From Bacteroidota bacterium (GTDB taxonomy: Bacteria; Bacteroidota; Bacteroidia; Chitinophagales; LD1), in assembly GCA_018267365.1 (NCBI GenBank), contig JAFDYQ010000028.1, positions 1 to 57,108 on the forward strand: a DNA stretch of 57,108 bases. The letters are read 5' to 3'. Under the pieces are notes generated by a model that worked only from the letters and a program-made list of their open reading frames with translations, had not been told where the DNA came from and did no database searches. Positions 15,657 to 23,765 of this stretch are shown here, piece by piece (the stretch's first letter is position 1; each line of letters opens with the position of its first letter). The position numbers and the translations under genes are program-made.

Positions 15657-16265
15657 ATGGCAACAGAAGACTACACTGTAATCTCCGACCCCCAGGAGGC
15701 ACTTCGCGGCAAATGGGGCATAGCTATTGGCACCTTCCTGGTTTATGGTATCGTCTCATTTGTGATCGGCCTTACCCGCGTAGGGTTTCTGATCTTAGGC
15801 GGCCCGCTCACACTAGGCATAGCTATTATATCTCTCCGCCTCGTGCGCGGCCAGGATATAGATGTAGGTATGATATTCAAAGGCTTTGACAACTTCGTCA
15901 ATGCGTTAGTCACCTACCTTCTTATGATGTTATTCATATTGTTGTGGACCCTGCTGCTCATTATCCCGGGTATCATAGCGGCTTTGTCTTACGGCATGGC
16001 TTTCTTCATCCTGGCAGATAATCCCGGCATGACGGGCAGCGAGGTACTGCGCACCAGCAAGGCTATGATGGATGGCCACAAGATGGATCTCTTTGTACTC
16101 TATCTGAAATTTTTTGTTTTTTCCTTGCTGTGTATCCTTACCCTCTTCATAGGCTACCTATGGCTCGTGCCATATATGCACGTATCACTGGCTGCCTTCT
16201 ATGAAAAGGTCAAAGCCCAATACAACTCGCCCACAGTGATCAACGAGATCAACAGCATCCAGTAG
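15657..16265 (+). CDS. DUF975-like integral membrane protein
   Basis: A 202-residue inner-membrane protein with four or five hydrophobic helices (about residues 20-60, 80-125 and 150-180). The segment YGMAFFILADNPGMTGSEVL, then RTSKAMMDGHKMDLFVLYL, is typical of the DUF975 family, whose function is unknown. It is followed by a rho-independent terminator. Confidence 0.82.
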   Translation: MATEDYTVISDPQEALRGKWGIAIGTFLVYGIVSFVIGLTRVGFLILGGPLTLGIAIISLRLVRGQDIDVGMIFKGFDNFVNALVTYLLMMLFILLWTLLLIIPGIIAALSYGMAFFILADNPGMTGSEVLRTSKAMMDGHKMDLFVLYLKFFVFSLLCILTLFIGYLWLVPYMHVSLAAFYEKVKAQYNSPTVINEINSIQ

Positions 16266-16292
16266 TCACACTGATGACTTTATACAGAAACA

Positions 16293-16325
16293 GCCATCCC
16301 CTACAGGATGGCAGTTTTGTTTTTG
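16293..16325 (+). terminator. Rho-independent terminator
   Basis: The hairpin GCCATCC-N6-GGATGGC (16293-16312) is followed by AGTTTTGTTTTTG. It ends the DUF975 transcript. Confidence 0.8.
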
Positions 16326-16401
16326 TGATAGAGGGAAATCTGCTCAACTGTTTCCGGAGAAACTCATTTTGCGCTTTAGCGTTTTTGCGGTAAGAATGTA
16401 C

Positions 16402-17091
16402 TCAGAGCTTCCGCTCTATCTTCACTACGTTAAATAGCTGCACCACATCCTTCAGGTTGATCTTGCGGTCCTCGTAGAGCGCATTCTGGCTGTGAACGGT
16501 GATGATGCCTGTGGCTACATTATGCGTCGTGATCTGCTTTAGTATGATGCCATCTGTGCGGTGTACGATCACAAAGTTCCACTTATGTATATGCAGCTTA
16601 TGCTGCCAGTAGCTAGGGTCTATCTCGCGGCAGAGCACGATATCTCCCGCCAGTATCGCATCGCGCGTACCATCGTCCATGCTATCGCCCCGCACCTCAA
16701 ATGCCATATACGTCCCCTTGTACTCGCGGTCTGCGTAGAAGGGGATATGTGGCAGCTCCTCCAGATACTCCTCATCAGAGAAGCCGCTCAGGTAGCCCGC
16801 ATAGGCATATTGATTGACCAGCGGTACGCGCATCACCAGCTGGTCCGACACAGTAGGAGAGATGTGCGCGCCTTGCTTTGATTTATTCAAAGCGGGGTCT
16901 GTATACAGCAGCCAGTCTATAGATACATCGGGGTAGGTCTTTTTGATGGCCGCTATCGTATTGGCGCTTACGGTCAGCGCGCCTGCCTCCATACGGTTGT
17001 AGCTGCCTTCATTTACCTCTATAGCGGCAGCAAAGGCTCTTTTGGTCAGTCCGAGTGAAGTGCGAAATTTCTCCAGGTTGTTTTTCATCAC
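16402..17091 (-). CDS. CI/LexA-type phage repressor (XRE HTH plus S24 peptidase)
   Basis: A 229-residue repressor with an N-terminal XRE helix-turn-helix (FRTSLGLTKRAFAAAIEVNE followed by GSYNRMEAG) and a C-terminal S24 autoproteolysis domain. The predicted cleavage site is Ala98-Gly99, the catalytic Ser is Ser137 in RGDSMDD and the Lys is Lys185 in IILKQI. On RecA activation it should cleave itself and release early phage-type genes. It is transcribed away from the small-gene operon at 17351, as in a lysogeny switch. Start could be Met1 or Met2. Confidence 0.9.
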   Translation of the reverse strand: MMKNNLEKFRTSLGLTKRAFAAAIEVNEGSYNRMEAGALTVSANTIAAIKKTYPDVSIDWLLYTDPALNKSKQGAHISPTVSDQLVMRVPLVNQYAYAGYLSGFSDEEYLEELPHIPFYADREYKGTYMAFEVRGDSMDDGTRDAILAGDIVLCREIDPSYWQHKLHIHKWNFVIVHRTDGIILKQITTHNVATGIITVHSQNALYEDRKINLKDVVQLFNVVKIERKL

Positions 17092-17350
17092 ATTTATTTA
17101 CTCACAGGAATCTGAATAACTATTGTCGTCTACAAACTTTAAATAGTTCAAAGTTTTACTTAGGTTTGCATCATGATAGCAGTACACTCACGGCCACATG
17201 ACGATACAGCTCACAGGTTCCGCTGCTATAAATGCACGCTCTGATATTTCCTCAGCGCCGGCCCCGGTTTCAGTCAAAGGAAACCTCTCACCGGCAGTGA
17301 TTTGAATATTTCAAAGCAAATATAATTATATCAAACTAAAGATCAAGCCT
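17092..17350. promoter_or_regulatory. Divergent control region of the phage-like switch
   Basis: Two palindromes are candidate repressor operators: AACTTT-N9-AAAGTT at 17135-17155, next to the repressor gene, and TTTGAA-N3-TTCAAA at 17301-17315, next to the early genes. Both contain TTTGAA-type half sites in one orientation. The middle (17160-17290) shows no ORF and no other clear signal. Confidence 0.5.
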
Positions 17351-17578
17351 ATGAAAGGTGAAAAGGACAAAGACCTGTCCCGCTGGCAGCGTGCTGTGCA
17401 GGACTGGGTCAGGGAGTACGGCCCCACTGCTGCCGTAGCGGGTACGGGCCTGCCGCTCTGTGATGTGCGCCGCACCTATACAGACACGCACCCGGTGCAT
17501 GACCATCTCATGCGCGTGTATAATTTCTACCTCGGAATGGTGCATCAGGCCACCCTGGCCGAGGACGACCTCTACTAA
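17351..17578 (+). CDS. Hypothetical phage-type early protein (75 aa)
   Basis: A small soluble protein (MKGEKDKDLSRWQRAVQDWV...) with no recognised domain, first gene downstream of the divergent control region. Tight spacing to the next gene (13 bp) indicates an operon. Confidence 0.6.
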   Translation: MKGEKDKDLSRWQRAVQDWVREYGPTAAVAGTGLPLCDVRRTYTDTHPVHDHLMRVYNFYLGMVHQATLAEDDLY

Positions 17579-17591
17579 AAAAATACGACCT

Positions 17592-17753
17592 ATGAATAAA
17601 CCCGAACGCTACGCCTCTATAGAGGCACGCCTCGCCGCTCTGGAGCGGCTCATACTGCAGCCCGCCCGCACCGGGCGCGGCGGTACACAGACCAAATATA
17701 AAAAGCACAACCCCAAACGGCAGCCACCACGCCGCCGCCTGGACGCCCTCTGA
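17592..17753 (+). CDS. Small basic hypothetical protein (53 aa)
   Basis: The ATG at 17592 gives a 53-residue product, MNKPERYASIEARLAALERL then a strongly basic tail (KYKKHNPKRQPPRRRLDAL). A short amphipathic helix plus a basic tail suggests nucleic-acid binding, which is an inference. Operon position supports it being real. Confidence 0.5.
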   Translation: MNKPERYASIEARLAALERLILQPARTGRGGTQTKYKKHNPKRQPPRRRLDAL

Positions 17754-17786
17754 TACTGACCACTCTGAACCCCAAAACCGACCCTT

Positions 17787-18014
17787 ATGAAGACTTACTC
17801 CCTCACGGTAGAGAACCACATGGTCGCGGGAGGACTCTGCGACTCCCGTGTGCAGGACCCGCGCACTGCTCCCCGCACCTGCGCGGCCTGCCTCTCTGCT
17901 ACTGACCACACGCAGTATATGGCAGATGTGGGCAACTACATCTGCCATCACTGCCGGGAGTCCTACCGCGAGGCCGCGGCCTATATCCGCCCGCTGCGAT
18001 GGTACGATGAATAG
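17787..18014 (+). CDS. Small zinc-ribbon-like protein (75 aa)
   Basis: A 75-residue protein with two cysteine pairs, CAAC (about 33-36) and CHHC (about 53-56), spaced as in a zinc ribbon. This is a common type of phage early protein. No function can be assigned. It is part of the early operon. Confidence 0.6.
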   Translation: MKTYSLTVENHMVAGGLCDSRVQDPRTAPRTCAACLSATDHTQYMADVGNYICHHCRESYREAAAYIRPLRWYDE

Positions 18015-18147
18015 AGAATAGTGAATAAGGAATAGAGAATAATGAATAAAGAATCAAGAGCCAAGAAACCGAGAGGCAGGCTCCTCGGTGACAAGGCATT
18101 TTGCATTTCATCTTAATACTAAATACTAACTACTAAATACTCAAAGA
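18003..18147 (+). repeat. Degenerate heptamer repeats (GAATARN and CTAAATA units)
   Basis: From 18013 the sequence steps in 7-bp units of consensus GAATARN, drifting into CAAGAGC-like units near 18050. After a break it resumes from 18112 as CTAAATA/CTAACTA units up to the next gene. Period 7 is kept although the unit changes. Similar tracts lie at 25965, 33129, 33226 and 33885. Confidence 0.75.
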
Positions 18148-18150
18148 AAA

Positions 18151-18408
18151 ATGAAAACCACCCCCTCCAAACCCATCGAGCTCCGCCATCTGGAGCATAG
18201 CCTCGGCGAGGCAGCCCTGCAGCTGCAGCAGACATTTGGCGACCGCATCAAGGTCAGCCTCATAGTAGAGGGCCTGCGTGAGAGCGCGCTGCTCACCATC
18301 TCAGAGGCCGTAGACGAGCCCGTCTTCATAGCCGGCGAGAGCTGGACCCTCTGCGTACCTGTAGGCCGCGACGAGCTGATACTGCACAATGGAGGATTGC
18401 CTTTTTGA
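18151..18408 (+). CDS. Hypothetical phage-type early protein (85 aa)
   Basis: An 85-residue soluble protein (MKTTPSKPIELRHLEHSLGE...) without recognised domains. It is placed between two tracts of heptamer repeats in the early operon. Confidence 0.55.
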   Translation: MKTTPSKPIELRHLEHSLGEAALQLQQTFGDRIKVSLIVEGLRESALLTISEAVDEPVFIAGESWTLCVPVGRDELILHNGGLPF

Positions 18409-18412
18409 AAGG

Positions 18413-18548
18413 GTCGACGGTCAACTGTCCACAGTCCACGGCCAACAGCCATTGCATCATCGCCCGTTGACCATCATTCCTGTTTCTGACAGTCAACCGT
18501 GGACCATTCATTTCAGCCTCGTTGACCGTTGACCGTCGACGGTGGACA
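18413..18548 (+). repeat. Heptamer repeats (GTYSACN units) with long inverted repeat
   Basis: Units of consensus GTYSACN run from 18413 to 18454 and from 18521 to 18548. The outer arms GTCGACGGTCAAC (18413-18425) and GTTGACCGTCGAC (18528-18540) are perfect inverted repeats 102 bp apart. The placement directly before the DUF1376 replication-type gene makes an origin or regulatory role possible. Confidence 0.65.
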
Positions 18549-18589
18549 CCAAAACAAATGACAACATTCACAAAATAAGCCTCCGAACT

Positions 18590-19258
18590 ATGACACAAAA
18601 ATCTCCCTCCTACCAGTGGTACCCCAAGGACGCCATCAGCTCCGCCCGCATAGCCGTCATGACCCTCGAGCAGGAGGGCGCCTACCGCCGCGCGCTGGAC
18701 TACTGCTGGCTCACCGGCTCGCTGCCGGCAGATCTCGACCTGCTGGCCCGCATCATCGGCAAGGGCTGCACCACTGAGACGGCTACCGTGGTGCGCAGCA
18801 TGTTCACCCGCGACCGCAGCAATAAAAAACTCCTAACACACGACCGCCTCGATATGGAGCGCAGCAAGCAGAAAGCCTGGCGCGAAAAGTCAGCCGCCGG
18901 TGGCCGCCGCGGAGCCGCCACACGCTGGGGGGCAGATCATGTAGAGGAGAAGGAAAGCAGTACGATACCGCCTGCGGCGAAAACTAAAGCGAAGCAGAGA
19001 ACATCGGCACTGCTCCTCACACTCCACAAAGAACAAACAGAAGAAATGCTCGCGGGAAAATTTGCCGCGCTGAAGCGTGAAGATGTGATGAAGAAACTCG
19101 ACGAAGACTTCCCTGCCGGCTACGACTGGCGTGATGACAGGCATGTCTTCAATGCCTTCCGCCAGACCGCTACGGCACTCCTCAAAGCACAAACCAAACC
19201 ATCACGCAATAAGGCCACGATCCCTGATCCGATGAGTCTGATGCGGAAGTTGAATTGA
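18590..19258 (+). CDS. DUF1376 protein, phage replication-type
   Basis: The start is set at ATG 18590 (MTQKSPSYQWYPKDAISSAR). The residues SYQWYPKDAISSARIAVMTL, then EQEGAYRRALDYCWLTGSLP, define DUF1376, a winged-helix-like domain found in phage and prophage genes next to replication functions. A charged linker follows, and the C-terminal ~60 residues may be a partner-binding region. It is the last gene of the early operon, with a terminator 70 bp downstream. Confidence 0.85.
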   Translation: MTQKSPSYQWYPKDAISSARIAVMTLEQEGAYRRALDYCWLTGSLPADLDLLARIIGKGCTTETATVVRSMFTRDRSNKKLLTHDRLDMERSKQKAWREKSAAGGRRGAATRWGADHVEEKESSTIPPAAKTKAKQRTSALLLTLHKEQTEEMLAGKFAALKREDVMKKLDEDFPAGYDWRDDRHVFNAFRQTATALLKAQTKPSRNKATIPDPMSLMRKLN

Positions 19259-19328
19259 AATATAGGGATAGCATAAGATATAGATATGGCTTAGGTTCGC
19301 TGGTTCTCGTTTTCCATAGGTAGAAAGT

Positions 19329-19352
19329 CGGAGGTGCATCTCCGGCTTTTTT
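19329..19352 (+). terminator. Rho-independent terminator of the early operon
   Basis: The hairpin CGGAG-GTGCAT-CTCCG (19329-19344) is followed by GCTTTTTTTATTT. Confidence 0.8.
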
Positions 19353-19636
19353 TATTTCATCAGGGCGGCAGCCGGGCTCTCCTCTATACTCCTCGCTCCA
19401 CCCACAGGCCACGCCGCTGCGGGGTGCCGCTGCGATCCCTGCCGCAGGGGTAGCCCTTCATCGGGGAAACTTGCCAGTGATGCACACAGTCGGAAAACTT
19501 GCAGGACAACCTTACTCGAGCCTTCCCTTTAGTCGGGAATCATGGCTGATCAATCTGGATGTTACCCCCCTCTGGTCTAAGCTTTCAGCTTAGACCTACT
19601 ATCCGTTAAGCTTCCAGCTTAACTATCTATTTGTCG
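19353..19636. repeat. REP-like hairpin cluster
   Basis: There is no gene here. Palindromes include GGTCTAAGCTTTCAGCTTAGACC-type sequence (about 19577-19600), GTTAAGCTTCCAGCTTAAC (19606-19624) and G+C-rich words around 19430-19450. Part of this block (from the CCCCCCTCTGG word through TGTCGTCACC) recurs at about 23274-23335, so it is a dispersed element. Confidence 0.65.
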
Positions 19637-20254
19637 TCACCGTGGCGCTAATTTCCCCGGTGGATCAGGGAGACTGCCGACTACCTTTTGAACTATGATA
19701 AAACTGTCGTCTTCCTCGTAAGATATATTTAGTTTTTGTAAAACTTCAAGAAAACTCGTGATATAGCTGTATGAAGTTCTTCCAGTCTCTCGTTCATTTT
19801 CAAAATCAAATGTACCAAAGTGCTCTTTGGCAATTTTGTAATATCCTGACATACTAAATGGGTAAGGAGATGGTGATATAGAACCGTCATATCCAGCGAG
19901 TGATAATATGTGGAAGACTAATTGCTTCTCTACTACTCCCCAGCGTTTTAATTCTTCATGCCAATTTTCAAGACTCCAATTCTTATTTGGTTCCAGCTCC
20001 TCCAGAGTGAAGTAGTTTAATAAATCACCTTCCGGTGAGAAAAAATTATGAAAATAGATTTGCCCCTTCTTCTTGTCAGCCAGAGTCATTTCATGGCCGC
20101 GGTGGTTGATAAATTTATCGTCCCCTGTCGTTTTATATTCAGGTTGGTACGAGTTATAGAGAATGAAGTTTTCGTTTTCGTGAATTTTATCCAGCAATGT
20201 ATGGATGCCGTATCGCTTTCTTGCTTCTGATAATGCCTTTGTTTCTATGTTCAT
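19637..20254 (-). CDS. Hypothetical protein (205 aa)
   Basis: A soluble, acidic 205-residue protein (MNIETKALSEARKRYGIHTL...) without a signal peptide. I do not recognise a family. Its low G+C relative to the surroundings and its neighbour, a truncated SUKH-like gene, suggest an acquired accessory module. Whether the pair relates to toxin immunity is unknown. Confidence 0.7.
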   Translation of the reverse strand: MNIETKALSEARKRYGIHTLLDKIHENENFILYNSYQPEYKTTGDDKFINHRGHEMTLADKKKGQIYFHNFFSPEGDLLNYFTLEELEPNKNWSLENWHEELKRWGVVEKQLVFHILSLAGYDGSISPSPYPFSMSGYYKIAKEHFGTFDFENERETGRTSYSYITSFLEVLQKLNISYEEDDSFIIVQKVVGSLPDPPGKLAPR

Positions 20255-20267
20255 GTGTTCTATTTAT

Positions 20268-20425
20268 TTCCCGCTCTTCCGGAGTTGCACTCCGGAAGTT
20301 CTTTTTATAAGGACTTGTAGTCCGCTATACTGGCCCCTGTCAAACAATATTGAGCACCGCGCTATGTGCGGCACTACAAGTGCCATAGTAGCTACTGCCG
20401 GAGTACAACTCCGGAGGGGTGGGTA
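20268..20425. repeat. REP-like hairpin cluster (CCGGAGTTGCACTCCGG type)
   Basis: Three successive hairpins are visible: CCGGAGTTGCACTCCGG (about 20279-20295), GGACTTGTAGTCC (20320-20332) and CCGGAGTACAACTCCGG (about 20399-20415), with GCACTACAAGTGC between them. Such short palindromes are the usual partners of RAYT transposases, one of which lies 500 bp away. Confidence 0.7.
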
Positions 20426-20482
20426 GAAACTTGGACTAGAGCGGGGGCAATACGGTCTCCAGTGCCATCATATTTCCTAAAA

Positions 20483-20806
20483 TTATTCTGAAAATTCGTA
20501 CTTGTCTGGCTCAATATAACTACCCTCACTGTCAGACCATTTTGCATTATCTTCATCTAACTGTAAAAGGAATTTCCAGCCGTTAATAATATTCTCAATT
20601 CCTTGTTTTAAGTTTTTGCCTCTTAGATAGCAGTACTCTCCTAACATATATGTATAACCTTCTTTATCACAACAAATATGATATCCATCTGGCAAATAAT
20701 AACCGATAGGGAATAATTTCTTTTCGATTATTGATGAATAGTATGGATAAGTATTGTCGCCCTCTAGATTTTCTGCTCCTGCATCTGGATCTATTATGAT
20801 TTCCCC
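20483..20806 (-). pseudogene. N-terminally truncated SUKH/SMI1-like protein
   Basis: The open frame runs from a stop inside the RAYT inverted repeat to 20483 (107 codons) and has no proper start. It reads GEIIIDPDAGAENLEGDNTY, later FPIGYYLPDGYHICCDKEGY and NIINGWKFLLQ. The pattern of a display segment followed by a WxFL helix resembles the C-terminal part of SMI1/KNR4 (SUKH) immunity proteins. The 5' part is missing and ends exactly at the left inverted repeat of the RAYT element, so the element's arrival most likely removed it. Confidence 0.6.
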
Positions 20807-21581
20807 CTATGGCGCAAGCATGCAGGGTGGGTGCGTGCGTGGGGTGCTTGTGCCGCGTAGTGGGCGGGATTGCAGTAATATTGACATCATCAGTCATGCC
20901 TGTAGTCTATACCATGTATCTTTAGTAATCCCCGTCCTCCGCTATAGTCTATCGCGCTGCTATACTTCCAGTGCTCCGGCTCAGATACGAAGCCCGCTTT
21001 CACGGGATTCATATGAATGTAGTTCATTTTTTGCTCCAGCATCGCATGTGTCTTGATCTCTATCGGCTGATTGTGCTGCTGCCAGAGCTGATGGTTGCCG
21101 TTATTGCCATTTCGTTTGCCAGCGCGCTCCATCATCCAGATCAGCCATTCCTTTCTGCTCTCTGTATTGTGATCGTATATAGCCTCGCGGATCTTGCCAG
21201 ATGTGTAGGTCTTGGTATCTCTGACTATATCTGATAGCTTGGTACTTTCACTGCCTATGATCATATGCACGTGGCTGGTCATAAGGCACCAGGCGTAGAC
21301 CTCCAGACCTTTGGTGTCCTGACAGTACCTGGTACTGTCTACCCAGATATTATTGTACTCTTCTCTGATGAAGATATCTAGCCAGTACACCGTAGCATAC
21401 GAGATGAAATACAAACTATCATTATCGTGAAATTTATACTTGCGGCTCATGCGGCAAAGATATTCTATTTGACCTTTCATACAGGGGATCAGGCCTGCCA
21501 TCTGTATCTGCAGCTAGCCCCTTCACTCAGGCACAATCACCCCACGCACGCACCCACCCTGCATGCTTGCGCCATAGGGGG
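20803..21581. mobile_element. RAYT element bounded by a perfect 44-bp inverted repeat
   Basis: The left end 20803-20846 and the right end 21538-21581 are exact reverse complements over 44 bp (beginning CCCCCTATGGCGCAAGCATG). Similarity continues imperfectly inward for ~30 bp. Each arm contains a hairpin (CCCTATGG...AGGG). A REP-associated Y1 transposase gene lies between. This is a complete REPtron-like unit of 779 bp. Confidence 0.85.
20890..21450 (-). CDS. REP-associated tyrosine transposase (RAYT, Y1/HUH family)
   Basis: The start is set at ATG 21450 (MSRKYKFHDNDSLYFISYAT), the standard N-terminus of Bacteroidota RAYTs. The ~186-residue product carries the HUH motif as HVH in MTSHVHMIIG. 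The catalytic Tyr lies in MLEQKMNYIHMNPVKAGFV. These single-strand endonucleases nick and rejoin REP hairpins. The flanking inverted repeats are the expected substrates. Confidence 0.92.
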   Translation of the reverse strand: MSRKYKFHDNDSLYFISYATVYWLDIFIREEYNNIWVDSTRYCQDTKGLEVYAWCLMTSHVHMIIGSESTKLSDIVRDTKTYTSGKIREAIYDHNTESRKEWLIWMMERAGKRNGNNGNHQLWQQHNQPIEIKTHAMLEQKMNYIHMNPVKAGFVSEPEHWKYSSAIDYSGGRGLLKIHGIDYRHD

Positions 21582-21593
21582 GAGTCGTTCCTG

Positions 21594-23105
21594 CTATTTT
21601 ATGATTATCTTTCCCTCAGCCACAAAGCGGCCCTCAGATCTGATGGTGTAGACATACACTCCTTGGGCAAATGCACTACAGGAGAAACTCGTAGCCTGCT
21701 CCGTCAATATGCGCTGCAGGACGATACGACCTGTCACATCTGTCAACTCAAACACCGGCTCCCGGTAGCGTCGAAAATCTAAGGTCTCCCCGAAGGCCAC
21801 CGTAAACTGCGACTGCGCAGGATTAGGAAAGATGAGTATGTCCGTCGGCCTTTCTTCCTCTTGGATACCGGTAAATAATTGGGGACAGTTTCCATTCAGG
21901 CAGCCGTTGCTGTCTACTTTGACGAGCCAGATCTGATTGCGCTGTCCATTTAGTGGTACAGCCTGACCAGTGGCAAAGATGCCGCCGTCTGTGCCTTCAG
22001 TCACGTCAAAGAAGTAATTGTCATAGCTCGTGTCTACTCCATTCTTAAAATATTGCTGCCAGATAGTATGCCCATCTGGTCCAAGTTTAAACAAGGCTCC
22101 GCTGAAATCATAATTTAATAAAGTGCTATCAAAAGGCAAACCCAATAAATTTTCACTGAAAACTATTGCGCCAGATTTGGTCTCGTGAAGACTGGTGAAA
22201 TTGCCATATGTGAGCCATTTTTGCCAGATAATATTGCCAGTACTATCTAACCGGTAAATAATAGATGGCATACTATATGTCGGATCGCCTATCACAGCAT
22301 TTGTGTCTAATGTGTTTAGCACATAAATAACACCCCCATCGTGAGTGGCAATAAGAGGTCCTGTGACATTATTGAATCCGAAATGTCCGAAATTTTTCTT
22401 CCAAATCAGATTTCCATCATTATCATATTTGTGTATTTGGATTAAGCTGTCTCCTGTATTAGCGTCCGTTACGATCTCATCTATTACATAAAAGGCTTTT
22501 GATACTGCGCCTGTGCAAGTGAAGCCAGAATGATTAGGATGCGGCTCCTCTTTTACCCAAATTATGTTGCCAAGCGTATCAGTTTTGATCAATGCCGCTA
22601 TATAGTTGGCATTAATAATGCAATCCTGCCGATATCCAGCTAAAAGATAATTTTTGTCACTCAGTTCAGTTGCGAAAGGAAGATAAGAGCAGCCAGATGC
22701 GGTATTAAGAGTACGTACATATTCAGTGTCCAGGTTGGAGCGCAGCTTGTACAAAGCATCATAAGCGACCTGCGCTCCAGATCTCGCGACCTGTCCACTC
22801 AGGATAAAATGATTTGTAGACGTTCGATTGGCGCATAGCGCATAGTGGCCCGAGAAAAATGTATCTGACTTCCCATTTACAAAACGATAGGCTTCTACGC
22901 CGTTGATATCTGTCTTTATGAAGAGATGGCCTTGAGTATTATAGCCGTAAAACAGTCCTAATAGCACTATTGAATCACCAGATGCAATAACAGTAGGACC
23001 GGAGCAATAGAAGGAATCTTTTCCAAAGAACTTACTAAAAGTACTCACCTGCGCGAATGTGGGCAAAGTCAGTACTATTATTATAAAGGCCGTTAATGTT
23101 TTCAT
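21594..23105 (-). CDS. Secreted T9SS type A sorting domain protein
   Basis: About 503 residues with an N-terminal signal peptide (MKTLTAFIIIVLTLPTFAQV) and a C-terminal T9SS sorting domain (ILIFPNPAQSQFTVAFGET ... FAQGVYVYTIRSEG). The middle consists of ~50-residue beta-propeller-like repeats with DTNGNIIW/DSTGNIIWQKW-type words, as in delta-60 repeat or quinoprotein-like surface proteins. The product should be carried across the outer membrane by the type IX system. The gene starts with an ATG overlapping the stop of an upstream T9SS remnant. Confidence 0.88.
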   Translation of the reverse strand: MKTLTAFIIIVLTLPTFAQVSTFSKFFGKDSFYCSGPTVIASGDSIVLLGLFYGYNTQGHLFIKTDINGVEAYRFVNGKSDTFFSGHYALCANRTSTNHFILSGQVARSGAQVAYDALYKLRSNLDTEYVRTLNTASGCSYLPFATELSDKNYLLAGYRQDCIINANYIAALIKTDTLGNIIWVKEEPHPNHSGFTCTGAVSKAFYVIDEIVTDANTGDSLIQIHKYDNDGNLIWKKNFGHFGFNNVTGPLIATHDGGVIYVLNTLDTNAVIGDPTYSMPSIIYRLDSTGNIIWQKWLTYGNFTSLHETKSGAIVFSENLLGLPFDSTLLNYDFSGALFKLGPDGHTIWQQYFKNGVDTSYDNYFFDVTEGTDGGIFATGQAVPLNGQRNQIWLVKVDSNGCLNGNCPQLFTGIQEEERPTDILIFPNPAQSQFTVAFGETLDFRRYREPVFELTDVTGRIVLQRILTEQATSFSCSAFAQGVYVYTIRSEGRFVAEGKIIIK

Positions 23106-23262
23106 CACTTTACGACTACCAGCTTCGATGTCGTCATCGCCTTGCTGCCCCTTAGGACAGAGCAGAAATAGACCCCGGCTGCATAGTTGTCTAAAAATAT
23201 AGTTATTTTGTCGTATTGGCCTTTCAGATTTCTTATGTCCCTCGTCTCATCCGCGTTTGCAA
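23105..23262 (-). pseudogene. Remnant of a T9SS C-terminal sorting domain
   Basis: An open frame without a start reads RNLKGQYDKITIFLDNYAAG, then VYFCSVLRGSKAMTTSKLVV and VK before TGA. LDNYAAGVYFCSV...KLVVVK is a classic final segment of a T9SS type A sorting domain. Its upstream part is lost at a REP-like block near 23270. The stop overlaps the start of the next T9SS gene (TGATG). It appears to be the tail of a deleted surface-protein gene. Confidence 0.75.
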
Positions 23263-23265
23263 CCA

Positions 23266-23402
23266 CTGGTGTTCCCCCCTCTGGTATAAGCTTCCATCTT
23301 AACTATTTCTCTCTGTCGTCACCTTGGCGTTATTTTCCCCGCCGTCGCTGGTCGCCTGACCTGCGACCGGGCAGCGGGCTAACTTCCATTGGCAGGCGCA
23401 AC
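23266..23402. repeat. REP-like block
   Basis: This block shares the CCCCCCTCTGG, TAAGCTTCCA and TGTCGTCACC words with 19550-19640. It also contains a hairpin built on CTGGTCGC/GCGACCGG (about 23349-23371). No gene is seen. Confidence 0.6.
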
Positions 23403-23756
23403 TCACTTTTTCTTCACAAAGTAAAATTCACTGACCTGATCCACCACAGTTGTGAGCAGGATATTCCTGTACTGTGGGTAGTGCTCTACTGTGACCAGTT
23501 CATAGCCCTTCTTATTCAGGTATTGGAAGGCCTTCATACGGCGGAGGGCGCCGGCAGATTCTGTCGGTACGTGGCTGGCCATATCCGTGACACGGCCATC
23601 GCTATAGGACAAGGTCAGGCGGTCGTCCCCATCTATTACTTTTAGGATGACATACTCGGGCACAGTAGCGGTGCCGGTGTCTGTCTGGGCTTTGGCGGTC
23701 AGAGCGGTGCTGAGACAGAGCAAGAGAAAGATGCAGGAGTGGAGGTAGTTTTTCAT
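23403..23756 (-). CDS. Small secreted hypothetical protein
   Basis: The start is set at ATG 23756 (MKNYLHSCIFLLLCLSTALT). A signal peptide ends near AKAQ. The mature part (~95 residues) contains YVILKVIDGDDRLTLSYSDG and RRMKAFQYLNKKGYELVTVE. No family is recognised. The C-terminus FYFVKKK suggests a compact beta-alpha protein. Confidence 0.7.
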   Translation of the reverse strand: MKNYLHSCIFLLLCLSTALTAKAQTDTGTATVPEYVILKVIDGDDRLTLSYSDGRVTDMASHVPTESAGALRRMKAFQYLNKKGYELVTVEHYPQYRNILLTTVVDQVSEFYFVKKK

Positions 23757-23765
23757 AAAATCCAT

